Source of the DNA: an uncultured Veillonellaceae bacterium
GTDB taxonomy: Bacteria; Bacillota; Negativicutes; Veillonellales; Veillonellaceae
Reading direction: 5' to 3'
NCBI GenBank assembly: GCA_945867815.1
Contig: CAMBIX010000002.1
Coordinates: 62,001-126,000, forward strand
DNA: 64,000 nt
The position numbers and the translations under genes were made by a program. This document shows positions 34,408 through 43,775 of the stretch, piece after piece (the stretch's first letter is position 1; the number at the start of each line of letters is the position of its first letter). The notes below the pieces were generated by a model that was given only the letters and a program-made list of their open reading frames with translations, did no database searches and was not told the DNA's origin.

Positions 34408-35436
34408 ATGAAAATTGCGGTAGATGCCATGGGTGGCGATTTTGCTCCTGGTGAAATTGTAAAGGGAGCCGTTACAGCAGTAAAAACATTGTCAGATATA
34501 GAAGTGGTTCTTGTTGGTGATGAAACGCAGATTCATGACTTACTTGTTACGTATGGGGCTGCGGATAATCCTAAATTATCCATTCGTCATGCTAGTGAAG
34601 TCATTGAAATGGGTGAACATCCAGGACAAGCCATACGTAAGAAAAAAGATGCCTCCGTTGTAGTTGCTACTAAATTGGTACGTACTAAGGAATGTGATGC
34701 TGTGGTAGCTCCAGGTAGTACAGGCGCTGCGGTAGCAGCCGCCCTATTTGGCCTTGGTCGCATTAAGGGCATTGATCGGCCGGCTATTGCGACACCGATT
34801 CCAACCCTACGCGGGACAACAGTTATGTTGGATTCGGGGGCAAATGCGAATTGCAAACCGAAACATCTCGTACAGAATGCTATAATGGGGTATAATTATG
34901 CTAAGTTAATGTTTGGCGAAGAAAATCCAAGTGTTGGCTTATTAAATATTGGAGAAGAAGCTACCAAAGGAACAGAATTGGTACAGGCAGCTTATCCTAT
35001 GCTACAGCACTTAAAAACGATTCCTTTTAAAGGTAATGTAGAAGGTCGTGACATTCCTAAGGGCACCGTTGATGTTGTTGTCTGTGATGGCTTTGTAGGC
35101 AATGTTATCTTAAAATTTGGTGAAGGTCTTGTATCAGCAGCGGTTCAGATTGCCAAACAGGCCATAAAGGATACTGGCTGGCTGGCTAAGTTAGGCGCTC
35201 TTTTATTGGTACCGGCTTTGAAAAAGATGAAGAAAGGCTTTGACCATAAGGAAAATGGCGGGGCTCCTCTTTTGGGGGTTAATGGTGTTTTCTTGATTGC
35301 CCATGGCAGTTCTAAGGAAAAGGAAATTGTTACGGCCATTAAGATTGCTAGTGACCTAGTGGAACGAAAAATTATAGACAATATTCAAAAGAGTATTGAA
35401 GCAGAAGGAGTTATTGAGGATGTCGATGTGGAATAA
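34408..35436 (+). CDS. plsX: Phosphate acyltransferase PlsX
   Basis: A 342-residue peripheral membrane enzyme that makes acyl-phosphate from acyl-ACP for phospholipid synthesis. It begins MKIAVDAMGGDFAPGEIVKG, the family signature, and contains VAPGSTGAAVAAALFGLGRI and DVVVCDGFVGNVILKFGEG. Length is normal. It overlaps fabH by 17 bases. Confidence 0.96.
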   Translation: MKIAVDAMGGDFAPGEIVKGAVTAVKTLSDIEVVLVGDETQIHDLLVTYGAADNPKLSIRHASEVIEMGEHPGQAIRKKKDASVVVATKLVRTKECDAVVAPGSTGAAVAAALFGLGRIKGIDRPAIATPIPTLRGTTVMLDSGANANCKPKHLVQNAIMGYNYAKLMFGEENPSVGLLNIGEEATKGTELVQAAYPMLQHLKTIPFKGNVEGRDIPKGTVDVVVCDGFVGNVILKFGEGLVSAAVQIAKQAIKDTGWLAKLGALLLVPALKKMKKGFDHKENGGAPLLGVNGVFLIAHGSSKEKEIVTAIKIASDLVERKIIDNIQKSIEAEGVIEDVDVE

Positions 35437-36415
35437 ATCGATTGGTATTATCGGGACAGGTAAGTTTTTGCCAGATAATATTGTTACAAATAAAGATATC
35501 GAAAAGATGGTGGATACGTCTGACGAATGGATTCGTGAACGTACAGGCATTGAAGAGCGATGTATTGCACCAGAAGGGTTAAATACATCGGATATGGCTG
35601 TTGAAGCCGCTAAAGCAGCGATTGCTGATGCTGGTTTAAGTGTAGATGATATTGACTGCATCATCGTAGCGACTATGACCCCTGATATGAATATTCCGTC
35701 GACGGCTTGCTTGGTACAGGCTAAATTAGGTGCCGATAAGGCAGCTGGCTTTGACCTCCACATTGCTTGCTCTGGTTATATTTATTCCCTAATTACAGCT
35801 GTTAGTTACATCAATTCGGGCTTGTTTAAGAACGTGTTAGTTATCGGGGCGGAAATTATGTCTCGCGTTCTTAATTGGAAGGATCGGAGCACTTGTATCT
35901 TATTTGGTGATGGCGCGGGTGCTTGTATCGTTTCAGAGGTACCAGAAGGTTATGGCATGCTAAGTATGGATATGGGTATTAATGGTGGTGCTGGTATGAA
36001 TTTAACAATCCCAGCCAGTGGCGTTGCTATGATACCGACAGATGCACGGGCAGCGGAAGGTCTTACTTACTTACATATGAATGGTCCAGAAGTTTATAAA
36101 TTTGCTGTACGAACCATGGGCAAGACGGTTATCAATGCGCTTGATAAAATACATTTAACTGTTGAAGATTTGGATTTCTTCATTCCCCATCAGGCTAATA
36201 AACGGATTATTGATTCGGCAGCGCATCGATTGAAGCTACCAGCCGAAAAGGTATTTATTAATTTGCCTAAGTATGGGAATACAACGGCTGCGTCCATTGC
36301 TATTGCTTTGGATGAAGCTTTACACTCAGGCTTGATCAAGAGGGGCGACATAGTAGCTATGGCTGGTTTCGGCGCAGGATTAAGCTGGGGCAGCTTGATT
36401 GCTAAATGGTATTAA
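35420..36415 (+). CDS. fabH: Beta-ketoacyl-ACP synthase III
   Basis: A 331-residue condensing enzyme that starts fatty acid synthesis from acyl-CoA and malonyl-ACP. The triad is visible: Cys in HIACSGYIYSL, His in FIPHQANKRI and Asn in YGNTTAAS. ATG 35420 lies 9 bases after AAGGAG, inside the end of plsX; ATG 35426 is an alternative. Confidence 0.96.
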   Translation: MSMWNKSIGIIGTGKFLPDNIVTNKDIEKMVDTSDEWIRERTGIEERCIAPEGLNTSDMAVEAAKAAIADAGLSVDDIDCIIVATMTPDMNIPSTACLVQAKLGADKAAGFDLHIACSGYIYSLITAVSYINSGLFKNVLVIGAEIMSRVLNWKDRSTCILFGDGAGACIVSEVPEGYGMLSMDMGINGGAGMNLTIPASGVAMIPTDARAAEGLTYLHMNGPEVYKFAVRTMGKTVINALDKIHLTVEDLDFFIPHQANKRIIDSAAHRLKLPAEKVFINLPKYGNTTAASIAIALDEALHSGLIKRGDIVAMAGFGAGLSWGSLIAKWY

Positions 36416-36426
36416 GGGAGGATAAG

Positions 36427-37371
36427 ATGATACGAACGGAATTATGTGATTTATTGAATGTCGAGTATCCAGTACTGCAAGGCGGTATGGCATGGATAGG
36501 GACGGCTGAATTAGCCTCTGCTGTGTCAGAAGCTGGTGGCCTCGGGATAATCGGTGCTGGTCATATGCCTCCTGATTTGTTTCGCAATGAAATTCATAAA
36601 TTAAAGGAACGGACAAGTAAACCATTTGGCTGTAATATTATGCTTATGTCTCCTTTTGTTAAGGAAGTTATGGAAGTTGTTATTGATGAAAAGGTGCCAG
36701 TTATTACGACAGGTGCAGGTAATCCAAGCTCCTATATTCCTCGCTTAAAGGAAATTGGTACGAAAGTAATTCCTGTTGTTGCTTCCGTTTCTTTAGCTAA
36801 ACGCTTAGTCCGCGGTGGTATTGATGCTTTAATCGCAGAAGGTACAGAATCTGGTGGTCATGTAGGTAATATTACGACAATGAGTTTGTTACCACAGGTT
36901 GTGGATGCTGTAGATATACCGGTTATTGCGGCTGGTGGTATTGCTGATGGTCGTGGCATGGCAGCTGCCTTCGCCCTTGGTGCTAAGGGTGTGCAGATGG
37001 GAACGCGTTTTGTCTTGTCTGAAGAATGTATCGCCCATGAAAATTATAAGAATATTGTATTGAAGGCTAAAGATCGGTCTACGGTTATGACGGGCTTAAC
37101 AACAGGACATCCAGTACGTATTATAGAAAATCAACTGGCCCGTAAATATGAAGAATTAGAATTTAAGGGCACATCGAAAGAAGAATTAGAAAAGTTAGGT
37201 GCTGGTACCCTTCGCATGGCGGCTATTGATGGGGATGTTAAGAATGGATCTGTTATGATAGGTCAAATTTCGGGTATGCTTCATGATATTAAGCCATGTA
37301 AACAGATTATTACGGATATTATGACAGAAACAGAAACTGTTATTAAGAATATGCAGTCGCTTGTAAAGTAG
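36427..37371 (+). CDS. fabK: Enoyl-ACP reductase II
   Basis: A 314-residue FMN-dependent TIM-barrel enzyme of the nitronate monooxygenase superfamily that reduces enoyl-ACP. Motifs: YPVLQGGMAWIGTAELASAV, PFGCNIMLMSPF, AEGTESGGHVGN, IAAGGIADGRGMAAAFALGA and GVQMGTRFVLSEE. Start ATG 36427 follows GGGAGG. Position between fabH and fabD supports the FabK role; no FabI-type reductase occurs in the window. Confidence 0.92.
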   Translation: MIRTELCDLLNVEYPVLQGGMAWIGTAELASAVSEAGGLGIIGAGHMPPDLFRNEIHKLKERTSKPFGCNIMLMSPFVKEVMEVVIDEKVPVITTGAGNPSSYIPRLKEIGTKVIPVVASVSLAKRLVRGGIDALIAEGTESGGHVGNITTMSLLPQVVDAVDIPVIAAGGIADGRGMAAAFALGAKGVQMGTRFVLSEECIAHENYKNIVLKAKDRSTVMTGLTTGHPVRIIENQLARKYEELEFKGTSKEELEKLGAGTLRMAAIDGDVKNGSVMIGQISGMLHDIKPCKQIITDIMTETETVIKNMQSLVK

Positions 37372-37386
37372 TAGGGGGCAGATAGA

Positions 37387-38328
37387 ATGAAAACAGCATT
37401 TGTTTTTCCAGGACAGGGCTCACAAAAGGTTGGTATGATGAAAGGCTTATATGAAGCCTTTCCTATTGTTAAACAACGCTTTGAAGAAGCTGATCAAGCT
37501 TTAGGTTATTCTATTACAAAACTTTGTTTTGAAGGACCAGACACAGAATTAGTTAAAACAGCTAATACGCAGCCAGCTATTTTAACGGCTAGTGTCGCTT
37601 GTTATGAAATCTTAAAGGAAAAGGGTTATACACCTGATTTAGTCGGTGGTCATAGCTTAGGTGAATACAGCGCTTTGGTGGCGGCTGGTGTACTAGACTT
37701 TAAAGATGCTGTATATGTAGTTCATAAACGCGGAGAATATATGCAGGAAGCGGTGCCTTTAGGACAAGGGGCTATGTCTGCTATTATTGCTTTAGACCGT
37801 GATAAGGTTGTGGCTGTCTGTGAAAAGGTTAGCAAGGAAGTCGGTCCTGTACAGGCGGTTAATTTCAACTGCCCAGGGCAGATTGTTATTGCTGGTCAAA
37901 CAGAAGCCGTAGAAAAGGCAAATGAAGAAATGAAAGCAGCTGGAGCTAAACGAGCTATTACTTTACCAGTTAGTGCCCCTTTCCATAGTACTTTAATGGA
38001 ACCGGCCGCTCTTCGTTTGAAAGAAGAATTAGATAAGATTCAGATTTCGGATGCACAGATTCCAGTAGTTGCTAATGTAACAGGAACTATTTTGACAAAA
38101 GCACAAGATATTAAGGATTCCTTAGTTGTACAAGCAGCTCATCCTGTACTATGGGAAGATTGCGTAGCGACTATGATTAAAGAAGGTATTGAAAACTTTG
38201 TTGAAGTTGGTCCTGGTAAGGTCTTAACTGGCTTTACCAAGAAAATCGACCGCAGCCGCAAGTTGGCTAATGTGGAAGATGTGGACTCTTTGAATAAAAC
38301 GCTTGAATTTTTGGAAGGGGTTCGCTAA
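37387..38328 (+). CDS. fabD: Malonyl-CoA:ACP transacylase
   Basis: A 313-residue enzyme that transfers malonyl from CoA to ACP. The N-terminal FPGQGSQKVGM and the active-site Ser in GHSLGEYSAL are present, with the catalytic His in PVSAPFHSTLM. Length is typical. It is followed after one base by fabG. Confidence 0.96.
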   Translation: MKTAFVFPGQGSQKVGMMKGLYEAFPIVKQRFEEADQALGYSITKLCFEGPDTELVKTANTQPAILTASVACYEILKEKGYTPDLVGGHSLGEYSALVAAGVLDFKDAVYVVHKRGEYMQEAVPLGQGAMSAIIALDRDKVVAVCEKVSKEVGPVQAVNFNCPGQIVIAGQTEAVEKANEEMKAAGAKRAITLPVSAPFHSTLMEPAALRLKEELDKIQISDAQIPVVANVTGTILTKAQDIKDSLVVQAAHPVLWEDCVATMIKEGIENFVEVGPGKVLTGFTKKIDRSRKLANVEDVDSLNKTLEFLEGVR

Positions 38329-38329
38329 A

Positions 38330-39073
38330 ATGCATTTGAAAGATAAAGTAGCATTAGTCACTGGAGCTTCTCGTGGTATTGGACGCGCTGTGGCCTTGCA
38401 ATATGCTCAATTGGGTGCTGATGTTGTTGTTAATTACAGTGGCAGCCAGGCGGCAGCGGAAGAGGTCGTAAAAGAAATTGAAGGCCTAGGTCGTAAGGCT
38501 ATTGCCGTTAAAGCGGATGTGTCGCAGGCTGACCAAGTAACGGCTATGGTAGATAAGGCACAGGAGACATTTGGACATATTGATATTTTAGTTAATAATG
38601 CAGGGATTACTCGTGATGGTCTTTTCATGCGTATGAAAGATAGTGACTGGGATGAAGTTATTGCAATTAACTTAAAAGGTGTTTACCTAGTGACTAAGGC
38701 TGTTACTAAAGTCATGATGAAGCAGCGCAGCGGCCGAGTTATCAATATGACGTCGGTTAGTGGTCTTATTGGTAATGCAGGGCAGGCCAATTATTGCGCG
38801 GCTAAGGCTGGCGTGATTGGCTTAACTAAGACTTGTGCTAAGGAATTAGCTGGTCGGGGCATTGCTGTTAATGCCATTGCTCCTGGGTTTATTGCTACGG
38901 ACATGACGGAAAAATTATCTGATAAGGTAAAAGAAAGTATTATGGCCTCTATTCCTATGAAACGGATGGCTCAACCATCAGAAATTGCGTCAGTAGCGGC
39001 TTTTTTAGCGTCTGATTTTGCTTCTTATATTACAGGTCAAGTCATCGTTGTTGATGGCGGCCTGGCTATGTAA
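38330..39073 (+). CDS. fabG: 3-oxoacyl-ACP reductase
   Basis: A 247-residue short-chain dehydrogenase, NADPH-dependent, reducing beta-ketoacyl-ACP. Cofactor loop VTGASRGIGRA, LVNNAGITRDGLF, catalytic Ser in NMTSVSGLIGN and YCAAK (Tyr-xxx-Lys) are all present. Start ATG 38330 directly follows the fabD stop; the earlier in-frame codon at 38303 lies inside fabD. Confidence 0.96.
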   Translation: MHLKDKVALVTGASRGIGRAVALQYAQLGADVVVNYSGSQAAAEEVVKEIEGLGRKAIAVKADVSQADQVTAMVDKAQETFGHIDILVNNAGITRDGLFMRMKDSDWDEVIAINLKGVYLVTKAVTKVMMKQRSGRVINMTSVSGLIGNAGQANYCAAKAGVIGLTKTCAKELAGRGIAVNAIAPGFIATDMTEKLSDKVKESIMASIPMKRMAQPSEIASVAAFLASDFASYITGQVIVVDGGLAM

Positions 39074-39119
39074 GCAAATGACTATAGATAGAACGTATTG
39101 AAAGGAGGTGAACCCCTCG

Positions 39120-39356
39120 ATGACTACATTCGATAAAGTTAAAGCAATCGTAGTGGAACAATTAGGTGTTGATGAATCTCAAGTAACTATTGATGCCACT
39201 TACATTGATGACTTAGGAGCTGACTCCTTGGATATCGTTGAATTGATTATGGCTTTTGAAGAAGAATTCAGTGTTGAAATTCCAGATGACGTTGCTGAAA
39301 AGATTAAGACAGTAAAAGATACGGTTGAATACATTGATTCTGTAAAAGAAGCATAA
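39120..39356 (+). CDS. acpP: Acyl carrier protein
   Basis: A 78-residue acidic helical protein. The phosphopantetheine attachment Ser is S36 in the [10 protein letters not shown] motif. ATG 39120 is preferred because AAAGGAGGTG ends 9 bases upstream; the in-frame GTG at 39108 overlaps this site. It carries the growing chain for all surrounding Fab enzymes. Confidence 0.97.
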   Translation: MTTFDKVKAIVVEQLGVDESQVTIDATYIDDLGADSLDIVELIMAFEEEFSVEIPDDVAEKIKTVKDTVEYIDSVKEA

Positions 39357-39371
39357 TTCCAGATGCGCCAG

Positions 39372-39393
39372 CAGGAGACAAGCTTGTCTCCTG
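39372..39393 (+). terminator. Perfect 22-bp palindrome after acpP
   Basis: CAGGAGACAAG is followed directly by its complement CTTGTCTCCTG. As RNA it makes a strong stem with a tight loop but no U tract, so it may protect the acpP mRNA 3' end or cause partial termination, raising ACP over downstream genes. Confidence 0.5.
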
Positions 39394-39423
39394 TATGGTT
39401 AGCACTGACAGGAGGAAACTATT

Positions 39424-40383
39424 GTGAAGCTCCCTGAACTTCGAATTGGTAAATTAGTAGCCAAAATGCCGATTATTCAAGGCGGCATGGCTGTCCGCTT
39501 ATCAACAGCTCGTTTGGCGGCAGCAGTGGCAAATGAAGGTGGTATCGGTCTTATCGCCGCATCCGGTATCCCTTATGAAGAATTGCGTGCGGAAATTCGT
39601 TTAGCTAGAAAATTATCACCTACGGGTATTATTGGTATAAATGCAATGGTAGCAGCCACTCAGTTTGCTGGGTTGGTGCATACAGCCATTGATGAAGGCA
39701 TTGACTTAGTAGTAGCTGGTGCTGGTTTCTCACGAGATATGTTTGGCTGGGGAAAGGAATCAGGTACACCGATTGTTCCTATCGTTTCATCTGGTAAGCT
39801 AGCTCGTATTTCAGAAGGCTTAGGTGCTTCAGCCGTTGTGGTTGAAGGAGCTGAAGCTGGTGGTCATTTAGGGACGGATCGGTCATCACGGATTATCGTT
39901 CCTGAAGTTGTTAAGGCTGTTAAACATATTCCTGTTATTGGCGCCGGTGGTGTTGTGAATGGGCAGGATATTGTCGATATGCTTAAATTAGGTGCGAATG
40001 GGGTTCAAATGGGTAGCCGATTTGCTGCCAGCGTAGAATCTAACGCGCCTATGGAATTAAAGAAAATGTATTTGCGTGCTCATGATGAAGATGACATTGT
40101 CTTAATTGATAGTCCTGTTGGTTTACCAGGACAGGCGATTCGCAATCGTTTATCTGAATCCGTTTTAGATGGAACGGTAGCGCCGCCAACAGAATGTGAT
40201 CATTGCTTGAAGCATTGTTCTCATAAGTTCTGTTTAATTAAGGCCTTAGTTCGTGCTCAACAGGGGGACGTAGAAACAGGTCTGGTATTCTCAGGGAATA
40301 ACATTCGTCGTATTGATGAAATTCTCCCTGTTAAGGAAATATTCCGTCGGTTGAAAGAGGAAGTAGCTGCTATTGATGAGTAG
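39424..40383 (+). CDS. FabK-like FMN-dependent NPD-family oxidoreductase, Cys-rich paralogue
   Basis: A 319-residue paralogue of FabK in the same operon: MPIIQGGMAVRLSTARLAAA, VVVEGAEAGGHLGTD, IGAGGVVNGQDIVDML and GVQMGSRFAAS. Unlike FabK it has a Cys cluster near residue 260 (ECDHCLKHCSHKFC) that could bind a metal or iron-sulfur centre. Start is GTG 39424 with ACAGGAGG upstream. It may be a second enoyl reductase or a nitronate monooxygenase-type enzyme; the sequence alone does not decide. Confidence 0.8.
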   Translation: MKLPELRIGKLVAKMPIIQGGMAVRLSTARLAAAVANEGGIGLIAASGIPYEELRAEIRLARKLSPTGIIGINAMVAATQFAGLVHTAIDEGIDLVVAGAGFSRDMFGWGKESGTPIVPIVSSGKLARISEGLGASAVVVEGAEAGGHLGTDRSSRIIVPEVVKAVKHIPVIGAGGVVNGQDIVDMLKLGANGVQMGSRFAASVESNAPMELKKMYLRAHDEDDIVLIDSPVGLPGQAIRNRLSESVLDGTVAPPTECDHCLKHCSHKFCLIKALVRAQQGDVETGLVFSGNNIRRIDEILPVKEIFRRLKEEVAAIDE

Positions 40384-40428
40384 TTGCCTATTGAGGGAAG
40401 TTCCCATTAGCGTAAGAGGTGAAAGTTT

Positions 40429-41673
40429 TTGGAAAAACGTGTTGTAATTACTGGATTGGGTGCTATTACACCTGTAGGTACCGGTAAAGAAGAATTTTAT
40501 AATGCATTATTGGCCGGTAAATCTGGTATTGGACCGATTACACGGTTTGATGCATCAGAATACGTAACGCGTATTGCAGGCGAAGTAAAAGATTTTGATG
40601 TAACAGCTTATGGCATTGAAAAGAAAGAAGCGCGTCATATGGACCGTTCCGCTGCTTTGTCTGTAGCGGCTGCTACCTTAGCCTTAGAAGATTCTAAGCT
40701 TGATTTGGATGCAGAAGATCGTGAACGTTGTGGTACGATTGTTGGTACTGGTATTGGCGGTATTGAATCTATCCATGATGTATATGTAACTTTATTTAAT
40801 AAAGGGCCACGTCGCTTAAGCCCATTCGCAGTACCTATGATGATTGCTAACATGGTATCTGGTCGTGTATCTATTAAATTGGGTCTTAAGGGCCCAGCTT
40901 TGACAGACGTAACGGCTTGTGCTTCTGGTACTAATGCCATTGGTGATGCGTTTCGTATGATTGCCCGTGGTGATGTAGATATTATGTTTGCTGGTGGCTC
41001 GGAAGCGGCTGTATCGCCAGCAGCTGTAGCTGGCTTTGCTTCTATGAAGGCTATGTCAACTCGTAATGATGAACCAGAAAAAGCGTCTCGTCCATTTGAT
41101 GCGGAACGCGATGGTTTTGTTATGGGTGAAGGCGCTGGTATTATTGTTCTAGAAGAACTAGAACATGCAAAAAAACGTGGTGCTCATATTTATGCGGAAG
41201 TTATTGGTTACGGTGCTAATGCGGATGCTTATCATGTAACAGCACCAGCTCCAGGTGGCGAACAAGCTCGTAAGTGTATGGAAGCAGCCATTAAAGATGC
41301 CGGTATTGATCCAAATGAAGTAAACTATATCAATGCACATGGTACATCGACTGGCTTAAATGATAAGAATGAAACAAAGGCTATAAAAGAATTGTTTGGT
41401 GATCATGCAAAAGATATTGCTGTTAACTCGACAAAATCCATGACAGGCCATTTGTTAGGTGCTGCTGGTGGGGTCGAAGCTATTGTTATGGCTATGGCTA
41501 TCGAAACAGGTAAGATTCACCCAACTATTAATTTAACACATCCAGATCCAGAACTTGACCTTGACTATGTAAAAGAAGGGGCTCGTGAATGGAAGGTAAA
41601 TTGTGCTTTGTCTAATTCCTTTGGCTTTGGCGGACATAATGCAACACTTGTTGTACGTCGGTATGAAGACTAA
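40429..41673 (+). CDS. fabF: Beta-ketoacyl-ACP synthase II
   Basis: A 414-residue elongating condensing enzyme. The nucleophile is in TACASGTNAIGDAF; the two His are in NAHGTSTGLND and KSMTGHLLGAAGG; FGFGGHNATLV closes the protein. The start is TTG 40429 after AAGAGGTG. The stop shares one base with the rnc start. Confidence 0.96.
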   Translation: MEKRVVITGLGAITPVGTGKEEFYNALLAGKSGIGPITRFDASEYVTRIAGEVKDFDVTAYGIEKKEARHMDRSAALSVAAATLALEDSKLDLDAEDRERCGTIVGTGIGGIESIHDVYVTLFNKGPRRLSPFAVPMMIANMVSGRVSIKLGLKGPALTDVTACASGTNAIGDAFRMIARGDVDIMFAGGSEAAVSPAAVAGFASMKAMSTRNDEPEKASRPFDAERDGFVMGEGAGIIVLEELEHAKKRGAHIYAEVIGYGANADAYHVTAPAPGGEQARKCMEAAIKDAGIDPNEVNYINAHGTSTGLNDKNETKAIKELFGDHAKDIAVNSTKSMTGHLLGAAGGVEAIVMAMAIETGKIHPTINLTHPDPELDLDYVKEGAREWKVNCALSNSFGFGGHNATLVVRRYED

Positions 41674-42407
41674 TGGTAGAGGCAGACACGCATAAGGGTA
41701 TGACGCAAGCTCGTGAGGATTTACTTCGCGAGCTTGTTGACCGTTTACACTTACCGGTAAAAAATATGGCTCTACTTGACCGGGCATTCACCCATACATC
41801 TTATGCAAATGAAAAGAAGAGCCAGCATGTACTTCACAATGAACGTTTAGAGTTCCTTGGGGATGCCGTGCTTGATTTAATTATTGGAGAATATTTATTT
41901 AGAGAGTATCCTCAAATGGCTGAGGGCGAATTGACAAAGATAAAGGCTGCTGTTGTATGTGAACAGTCTCTAGCTCCTTGCAGTGAGGACTTACAGTTTG
42001 GTAAGTATTTACGTATGGGGCGAGGAGAAGTCTTGTCTGGTGGTCGGCATCGACCATCCATTTTGGCAGATACTTTTGAATCGGTAGTGGGTACGATTTA
42101 TATTGATGCTTCTTATAAGGCGGCCCAGCAATTCGTGTTGAGCCATTTGAAGGAACATATAAAAGAGGCCTTGGCAGGTCAGATTGGTAAGGACTATAAG
42201 ACCTTGCTTCAGGAAGTAGTACAAGCAGGTGGTGAAGCAGATATTCACTATCGCTTGATTGCTGAGTCGGGTCCTGATCATGATAAACGCTTTACTATGG
42301 AAGTACAGGTTGATGGGAAATCTTATGAATCAGGCACAGGCCATAGTAAAAAAGAAGCGGAACAGCGAGCCGCACAATTAACACTACAAAAGTGGCATAA
42401 ATCGTAA
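41673..42407 (+). CDS. rnc: Ribonuclease III
   Basis: A 244-residue double-strand-specific endoribonuclease that processes rRNA and mRNA. The catalytic signature NERLEFLGDAVLDLII begins at residue 56, with the second acidic cluster in SILADTFESVVGTIYID; the C-terminal dsRNA-binding domain (about 168-240) ends with HSKKEAEQRAAQLTLQKW. It overlaps fabF by one base (TAATG), so it is translationally coupled. Confidence 0.96.
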   Translation: MVEADTHKGMTQAREDLLRELVDRLHLPVKNMALLDRAFTHTSYANEKKSQHVLHNERLEFLGDAVLDLIIGEYLFREYPQMAEGELTKIKAAVVCEQSLAPCSEDLQFGKYLRMGRGEVLSGGRHRPSILADTFESVVGTIYIDASYKAAQQFVLSHLKEHIKEALAGQIGKDYKTLLQEVVQAGGEADIHYRLIAESGPDHDKRFTMEVQVDGKSYESGTGHSKKEAEQRAAQLTLQKWHKS

Positions 42408-42413
42408 GTGTAA

Positions 42414-42437
42414 GGGAGTGGGTAACCACTCTCTTTT
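42414..42437 (+). terminator. Intrinsic terminator after rnc
   Basis: GGGAGTGG (42414-42421) pairs with CCACTCTC (42426-42433, one G-T) around GTAA, followed by TTTT. It likely gives partial termination of the fab-rnc transcript before the radical SAM gene. Confidence 0.7.
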
Positions 42438-42456
42438 CATATATAGGAGTGTGGTT

Positions 42457-43725
42457 ATGGCCAAACAGGATATATTACCTTTTTTTATTCCCCATTGGGG
42501 CTGTCCAGAAGGCTGTATTTTTTGCAACCAACCTAAGATTGTGGGGAAGCAGGGAGATTATCGCCCTTTATCGGGAGCCGATGTAGAAGAGGCTTTGGAG
42601 AAAATGTTATCTATGTGGGATTCACACCCAAGACGCTATCGAGAAATTGCCTTTTATGGAGGTAGTTTTTCTGCCTTGCCGGCTAAGTGGCAGAAGGACG
42701 TATTAGGGGCCGCTAAGCAAGCTAAGGATAAGGGATTAATCGATGGTATTCGTTGTTCGACGCGGCCAGATGCAGTTAGTCAAGAACAAATTGATTTATT
42801 AGTGGCTTATGGTATGACAACGGTAGAGCTAGGCGTACAGTCTACGGATGAAAGGATTTTACGCTTAGCCAAACGAGGTCATACAGCTCAGCAGGCTGAA
42901 GAGGCGGTTAGGCGTTTAAAGGCAGTGGGCTTACAGGTAGGGGTACAGCTCTTGGTTGGTCTTCCTGGTGAAAGCTGGCAGACCTGGATTCACTCTATTG
43001 TTACCGTAGCTAAGTGGCAGCCAGCCTATTTGCGTATTTATCCTTGTTTGGTTATTGATAAAACAGAGTTAGCCGATTTGTGGCGGGCTGGTCTCTATGA
43101 ACCATTAAGTCTTACAGAGGCGGCAACTATGGCTGCTTTTGGCAAGACCTATGTAGAAAGTCAGGGCATTCAAGTAATTCGTACCGGATTGCAGGCGACA
43201 GAAGAGTTTGATGCAGGCCTAGATTTATTGGCAGGCCCCTATGCACCAGCCTTTGGAGAGATGGTTGTTAATGAGCAGTACCGCCAGCGCATCGAGTGGG
43301 TCTTATCTGATTATTTGGTTAATTATTCAATAGATAAGGTGAAAAATAAAACACTGATTTATCTTGTTTATACTAGGGAGAACACCTCTAAGGTTCGTGG
43401 TTTAAAAAAGGCCAATGAAATTTATTTTAAAAGGGCTTATCCAAGCTTCGATTGGCAGTGGATAGAGGCTGATGAAAAGAGCCGCAGGTTTATAAGCTGG
43501 CTTTCGTCTTTGTCAGATAAGGCGCAGGGATTGTTGACTCATGTTTTACAAATGCCTGAGGAGCAGACGGCTGATGACGGATCTTTTTATTGCCAGCCAA
43601 TAAAGGAAAGTGATTTTTCAAAAAATAAAAATAGAAGCCATAAGTTAGATGCTGGTTGTTCTTTTAAAAGAGTTGGATTAGCGCCACTTTATTTGCTAAT
43701 AAAAGATAAGCTATATATGATATAA
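42457..43725 (+). CDS. Elp3-like radical SAM protein
   Basis: A 422-residue radical SAM enzyme. The [4Fe-4S] cluster Cys are C16, C20 and C23 (CPEGCIFC); FYGGSFSALP, VELGVQSTDERILRLAKRGHT and VGLPGE are typical of the Elp3-like SAM barrel. The substrate is unknown. Genes of this kind are often found between rnc and smc in Clostridia-type genomes. Start ATG 42457 lies 7 bases after TAGGAG; the in-frame codon at 42418 lies within the terminator. The last 90 residues are not recognised. Confidence 0.82.
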   Translation: MAKQDILPFFIPHWGCPEGCIFCNQPKIVGKQGDYRPLSGADVEEALEKMLSMWDSHPRRYREIAFYGGSFSALPAKWQKDVLGAAKQAKDKGLIDGIRCSTRPDAVSQEQIDLLVAYGMTTVELGVQSTDERILRLAKRGHTAQQAEEAVRRLKAVGLQVGVQLLVGLPGESWQTWIHSIVTVAKWQPAYLRIYPCLVIDKTELADLWRAGLYEPLSLTEAATMAAFGKTYVESQGIQVIRTGLQATEEFDAGLDLLAGPYAPAFGEMVVNEQYRQRIEWVLSDYLVNYSIDKVKNKTLIYLVYTRENTSKVRGLKKANEIYFKRAYPSFDWQWIEADEKSRRFISWLSSLSDKAQGLLTHVLQMPEEQTADDGSFYCQPIKESDFSKNKNRSHKLDAGCSFKRVGLAPLYLLIKDKLYMI

Positions 43726-43726
43726 T
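43718..43726 (+). promoter_or_regulatory. Extended -10 promoter for smc
   Basis: TGATATAAT (TG, one base, TATAAT at 43721-43726) overlaps the end of the radical SAM gene, 50 bases before the smc start. The -35 is not convincing. Confidence 0.45.
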
Positions 43727-43775
43727 AAGACGATAGTATATTCGATAATTTATGTATGAATAAGAAAGGGTCTTT

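Noticed and set aside
35356-35763. 135-codon minus-strand frame over plsX-fabH
   Set aside because: It is antisense to a conserved enzyme with no ribosome site or family similarity; the same holds for the other long minus-strand frames inside glycolytic, fab and uvr genes.
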